From positions 1 through 6,848 of the forward strand of contig JAEYSQ010000065.1 in NCBI GenBank assembly GCA_023434465.1: DNA of 6,848 nt. Direction: 5' to 3'. The translations under genes were made by a program, and so were the position numbers. Below, piece by piece: positions 4,836 to 6,848 of the stretch (the first letter of the stretch is position 1; each line of letters begins with the position of its first letter). The notes under the pieces were generated by a model. That model made no database searches. It saw only the letters and a program-made list of their open reading frames with translations, and was not told the DNA's origin. The stretch is from Actinomycetes bacterium (GTDB taxonomy: Bacteria; Actinomycetota; Thermoleophilia; Solirubrobacterales; 70-9).

Positions 4836-6848
4836 ATCGCCGACGTCAACAGACACCGACGGGATATCCAGTCGGGCGCGGAGAACGGCAAGGGTTTCCG
4901 GCTTGACATCCAGGGAGTCAGGGGCATAGCCCTGGTTCTCGTGCTGCTCTGCCACGCCGAGATCCCCGTGGCCGAGGGCGGTTTCGTGGGGCTCGACATC
5001 TTCTTCTTACTTTCCGGCTTTCTGATTACCGGACTGATCCTCGGCGAGTACCGGCGCCACGGCAGGATCTCGATCAGGAACTTCTACGCCCGCCGGGCGA
5101 AGCGCCTGTTGCCCCTGGCCTGCTCGGTCCTTTTCTTCATCGTGATCGGGTCGCTGATCATCTTCTCGACCGTTCGGCAGATCGAAACCGCCGGCGACGT
5201 CATGGCGGCCGCGCTCTACTTCCTCAACTGGAGCCTGATCGCCGAAGGAGTGGACTACTTCGCGATCAACGACGGTCTGGTCAGCCCCGTGCAGCATTAC
5301 TGGTCGCTCTCTGTCGAGGAGCAGTTCTATGTGATCTGGCCGATCCTGCTGGTCGGTTGCGTGACCGTGGCTGCGCGGCTTGGCCGCCAGGCGCGGGTGA
5401 TCGCGTTCGGTGCGATGGCACCGCTGGCGGCGGCCTCGCTGGCCTACTCGATCATCTTCACCGCGCAAAACGCCGACGCCGCCTATTTTTCGACCCTGAC
5501 GAGAATCTGGGAGCTGGCCCTCGGCGGAATCCTGGCCGCCGTCCTGCCCCGGGCCACGGGAATCCGGCCCCTAACGAGCAACCTGCTGGTCTTCGGCGGC
5601 CTGGCGGCGATCCTGATCAGTGGATACGTGTTCCAGGAAATCGACCCCTATCCGGGCTGGCGGGCGCTACTACCGGTGCTGGGCACCTGTGCCGTAATCA
5701 TCGGCGGCTCCGCGACCGGCCGCGCGCTGGCGATCCGCCTGCTCGCCGTGGCGCCGCTTCAGTACCTCGGCAAGATTTCCTATGCCTGGTACCTGTGGCA
5801 CTGGCCGTTCATCGTGTTCGCGATCGCGATTTTCGGCGAGCTCGGTCCACGAGAGCTGGTTGTGGTCACCTTGGCAGCCTGGGTTCCGACCGAGATCACG
5901 CACCGGTTGATCGAGGAGCCGCTGCGCCGCTCCAGGTTCCTGAACCTGAACCCGCGCAAGGCGCTGGCGATCGGGGCGACCTTTTCCCTGGTGGCGATCG
6001 GATCGGCGATCGCGATGAAGACCGACCGGATCGACCTGAGCGAAGCGCCTGAGTCCCGCGTGGCGGGCGCCCTGGCGATCGACGACCAGGCCGGGATCCA
6101 GGAGAAGGTCGACGAGGTCCGCCCCTTCCCCAGCCGGGCCCGGAAGGACAAGGGTGAGGTTCACGAGGCCGGGTGCCTGGTCCTGGGGCCGGTCACGGAA
6201 TCCCCGGAGTGCCGGTTCGATGAGGGCCCCGAAGACGCGAAACGGGTCCTCCTGTTCGGCGACTCGCACGCACTTCAGTACTCGCCGGCCCTGCTCAAGC
6301 TGGCCCGGGAGAAGAAATGGAACCTGACCGTGCTGACCCGGGGCAACTGCCTGCCGGCCGACGCCGAGTACAAGCACTATTGCGACCGCTGGCGACGCAA
6401 CATGCTGGAGCGGGTCGAAAAAGAGGAGAAACCGGATTTGACCGTGGTCGCCTCATCCACGCTCAACGTCTACAGCCTGAAGAAAGATGGCAAGGAACTG
6501 AGCCGGGACGAAAGCCAGCCGCACCTTGTCGAGGCGATGAGCCGAACTTTCAAACGGCTGAAGAACGCTTCCGGCAAGGTCGTCCTGATCCGGGATCAGG
6601 CCCGCGCCCCGTTCCTTCCGTTCGATTGCGTGGCCGAAAATGCGAAGCAGCTGCGGCGCTGCGCCTTCAAGCCCGAGCGCCGCGCCGACTGGGCATTCGA
6701 CTTCGAGGCAGCGAAGAAGGAAGGCGTCCCGGTCGTCGACCCGATGCCGGTTCTCTGCCGGAATCAGACCTGTCCATCGGTGATCGGAAACGCCCTCGTC
6801 TACCGCGACACCTACCACATCAGCGCCACCTATTCCCGCAGCATCGCC
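4836..6848 (+). CDS. Acyltransferase-3/SGNH fusion protein (copy 2), non-canonical or lost start, 3' end cut by window
   Basis: The frame stays open from just after a TAA at 4689 to the window end, giving 671 codons if counted from the ATC at 4836. It is a paralog of the gene before it. The AT3 domain has R29-x10-H40, LSGFLITG, FYARRAKRLLP, HYWSLSVEEQF from H154 and SYAWYLWHWP. A linking helix lies at about 376-393. The SGNH domain has G-D-S477-H and D658-x-x-H661. Eight cysteines (447, 459, 505, 516, 598, 609, 641, 646) match copy 1 in spacing within every pair. By eye the first 60 aligned AT3 residues are about 65 percent identical (39 of 60). About 15-20 C-terminal codons are missing beyond the window. 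No in-frame ATG, GTG or TTG occurs before the GTG at 4941, which would delete the catalytic Arg29. Candidate starts are ATC 4836 and CTG 4830. The role should match copy 1, perhaps on another site or glycan. The gene identity is firm; the start is a guess. Confidence 0.85.
   Translation, partial: MADVNRHRRDIQSGAENGKGFRLDIQGVRGIALVLVLLCHAEIPVAEGGFVGLDIFFLLSGFLITGLILGEYRRHGRISIRNFYARRAKRLLPLACSVLFFIVIGSLIIFSTVRQIETAGDVMAAALYFLNWSLIAEGVDYFAINDGLVSPVQHYWSLSVEEQFYVIWPILLVGCVTVAARLGRQARVIAFGAMAPLAAASLAYSIIFTAQNADAAYFSTLTRIWELALGGILAAVLPRATGIRPLTSNLLVFGGLAAILISGYVFQEIDPYPGWRALLPVLGTCAVIIGGSATGRALAIRLLAVAPLQYLGKISYAWYLWHWPFIVFAIAIFGELGPRELVVVTLAAWVPTEITHRLIEEPLRRSRFLNLNPRKALAIGATFSLVAIGSAIAMKTDRIDLSEAPESRVAGALAIDDQAGIQEKVDEVRPFPSRARKDKGEVHEAGCLVLGPVTESPECRFDEGPEDAKRVLLFGDSHALQYSPALLKLAREKKWNLTVLTRGNCLPADAEYKHYCDRWRRNMLERVEKEEKPDLTVVASSTLNVYSLKKDGKELSRDESQPHLVEAMSRTFKRLKNASGKVVLIRDQARAPFLPFDCVAENAKQLRRCAFKPERRADWAFDFEAAKKEGVPVVDPMPVLCRNQTCPSVIGNALVYRDTYHISATYSRSIA

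Noticed and set aside
4780..4836. Both acyltransferases made as one frameshifted fusion protein
   Set aside because: The copy 2 frame is open across the end of copy 1, so a +1 shift is formally possible. However, copy 1 ends normally after its DxxH motif, each copy is a complete AT3-SGNH unit, and I see no convincing slippery site with a stimulator.

Overview
The window is high-GC DNA. Its gene families and promoter style point to an actinobacterium, most likely the Thermoleophilia/Solirubrobacterales side. This is inferred from remembered family resemblance and from short TAnnnT -10 boxes placed about 6-7 nt ahead of start codons; the window holds no rRNA or other taxonomic marker. I see no mobile element, CRISPR array, tRNA or rRNA.

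There are six genes. On the left, two minus-strand genes form a probable operon. A small two-helix membrane protein (1033-719) is followed by a secreted, membrane-anchored protein (629 to beyond base 1) that has a predicted mature N-terminal histidine and a Trp-His-Asp-His-Arg motif, suggestive of extracytoplasmic metal (possibly copper) binding. Diverging from them is a cytoplasmic DsbA/FrnE-like thioredoxin-fold protein (1086-1955) with a single-cysteine CPWG motif and a C-terminal winged-helix-like tail. It converges, with only 4 bases between stop codons, on a minus-strand ZIP-family metal transporter (2664-1960) whose usual metal-site histidines are replaced. A hairpin with a GNRA-type loop spans both stop codons.

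The right 60 percent holds two tandem plus-strand paralogs of the acyltransferase-3 plus SGNH architecture (2729-4807, and about 4836 to beyond 6848). These are integral membrane O-acyltransferases with an extracytoplasmic SGNH domain, expected to acylate a cell-surface or secreted glycan. Both copies keep the catalytic motifs and the same eight SGNH-domain cysteines. The second copy is intact across the window but has no ATG, GTG or TTG in frame ahead of its first conserved motif, so it may start at a non-canonical codon, carry a damaged start, or reflect a sequence error.

Three genes appear to start transcription at or within a base of the start codon (leaderless), and the only clear Shine-Dalgarno site precedes the downstream gene of the left operon. 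I found no single new multi-gene system. The points most worth following are the start of the second acyltransferase, the paired paralogs with their cysteine pattern, the CPWG/winged-helix protein and the histidine-rich secreted protein.
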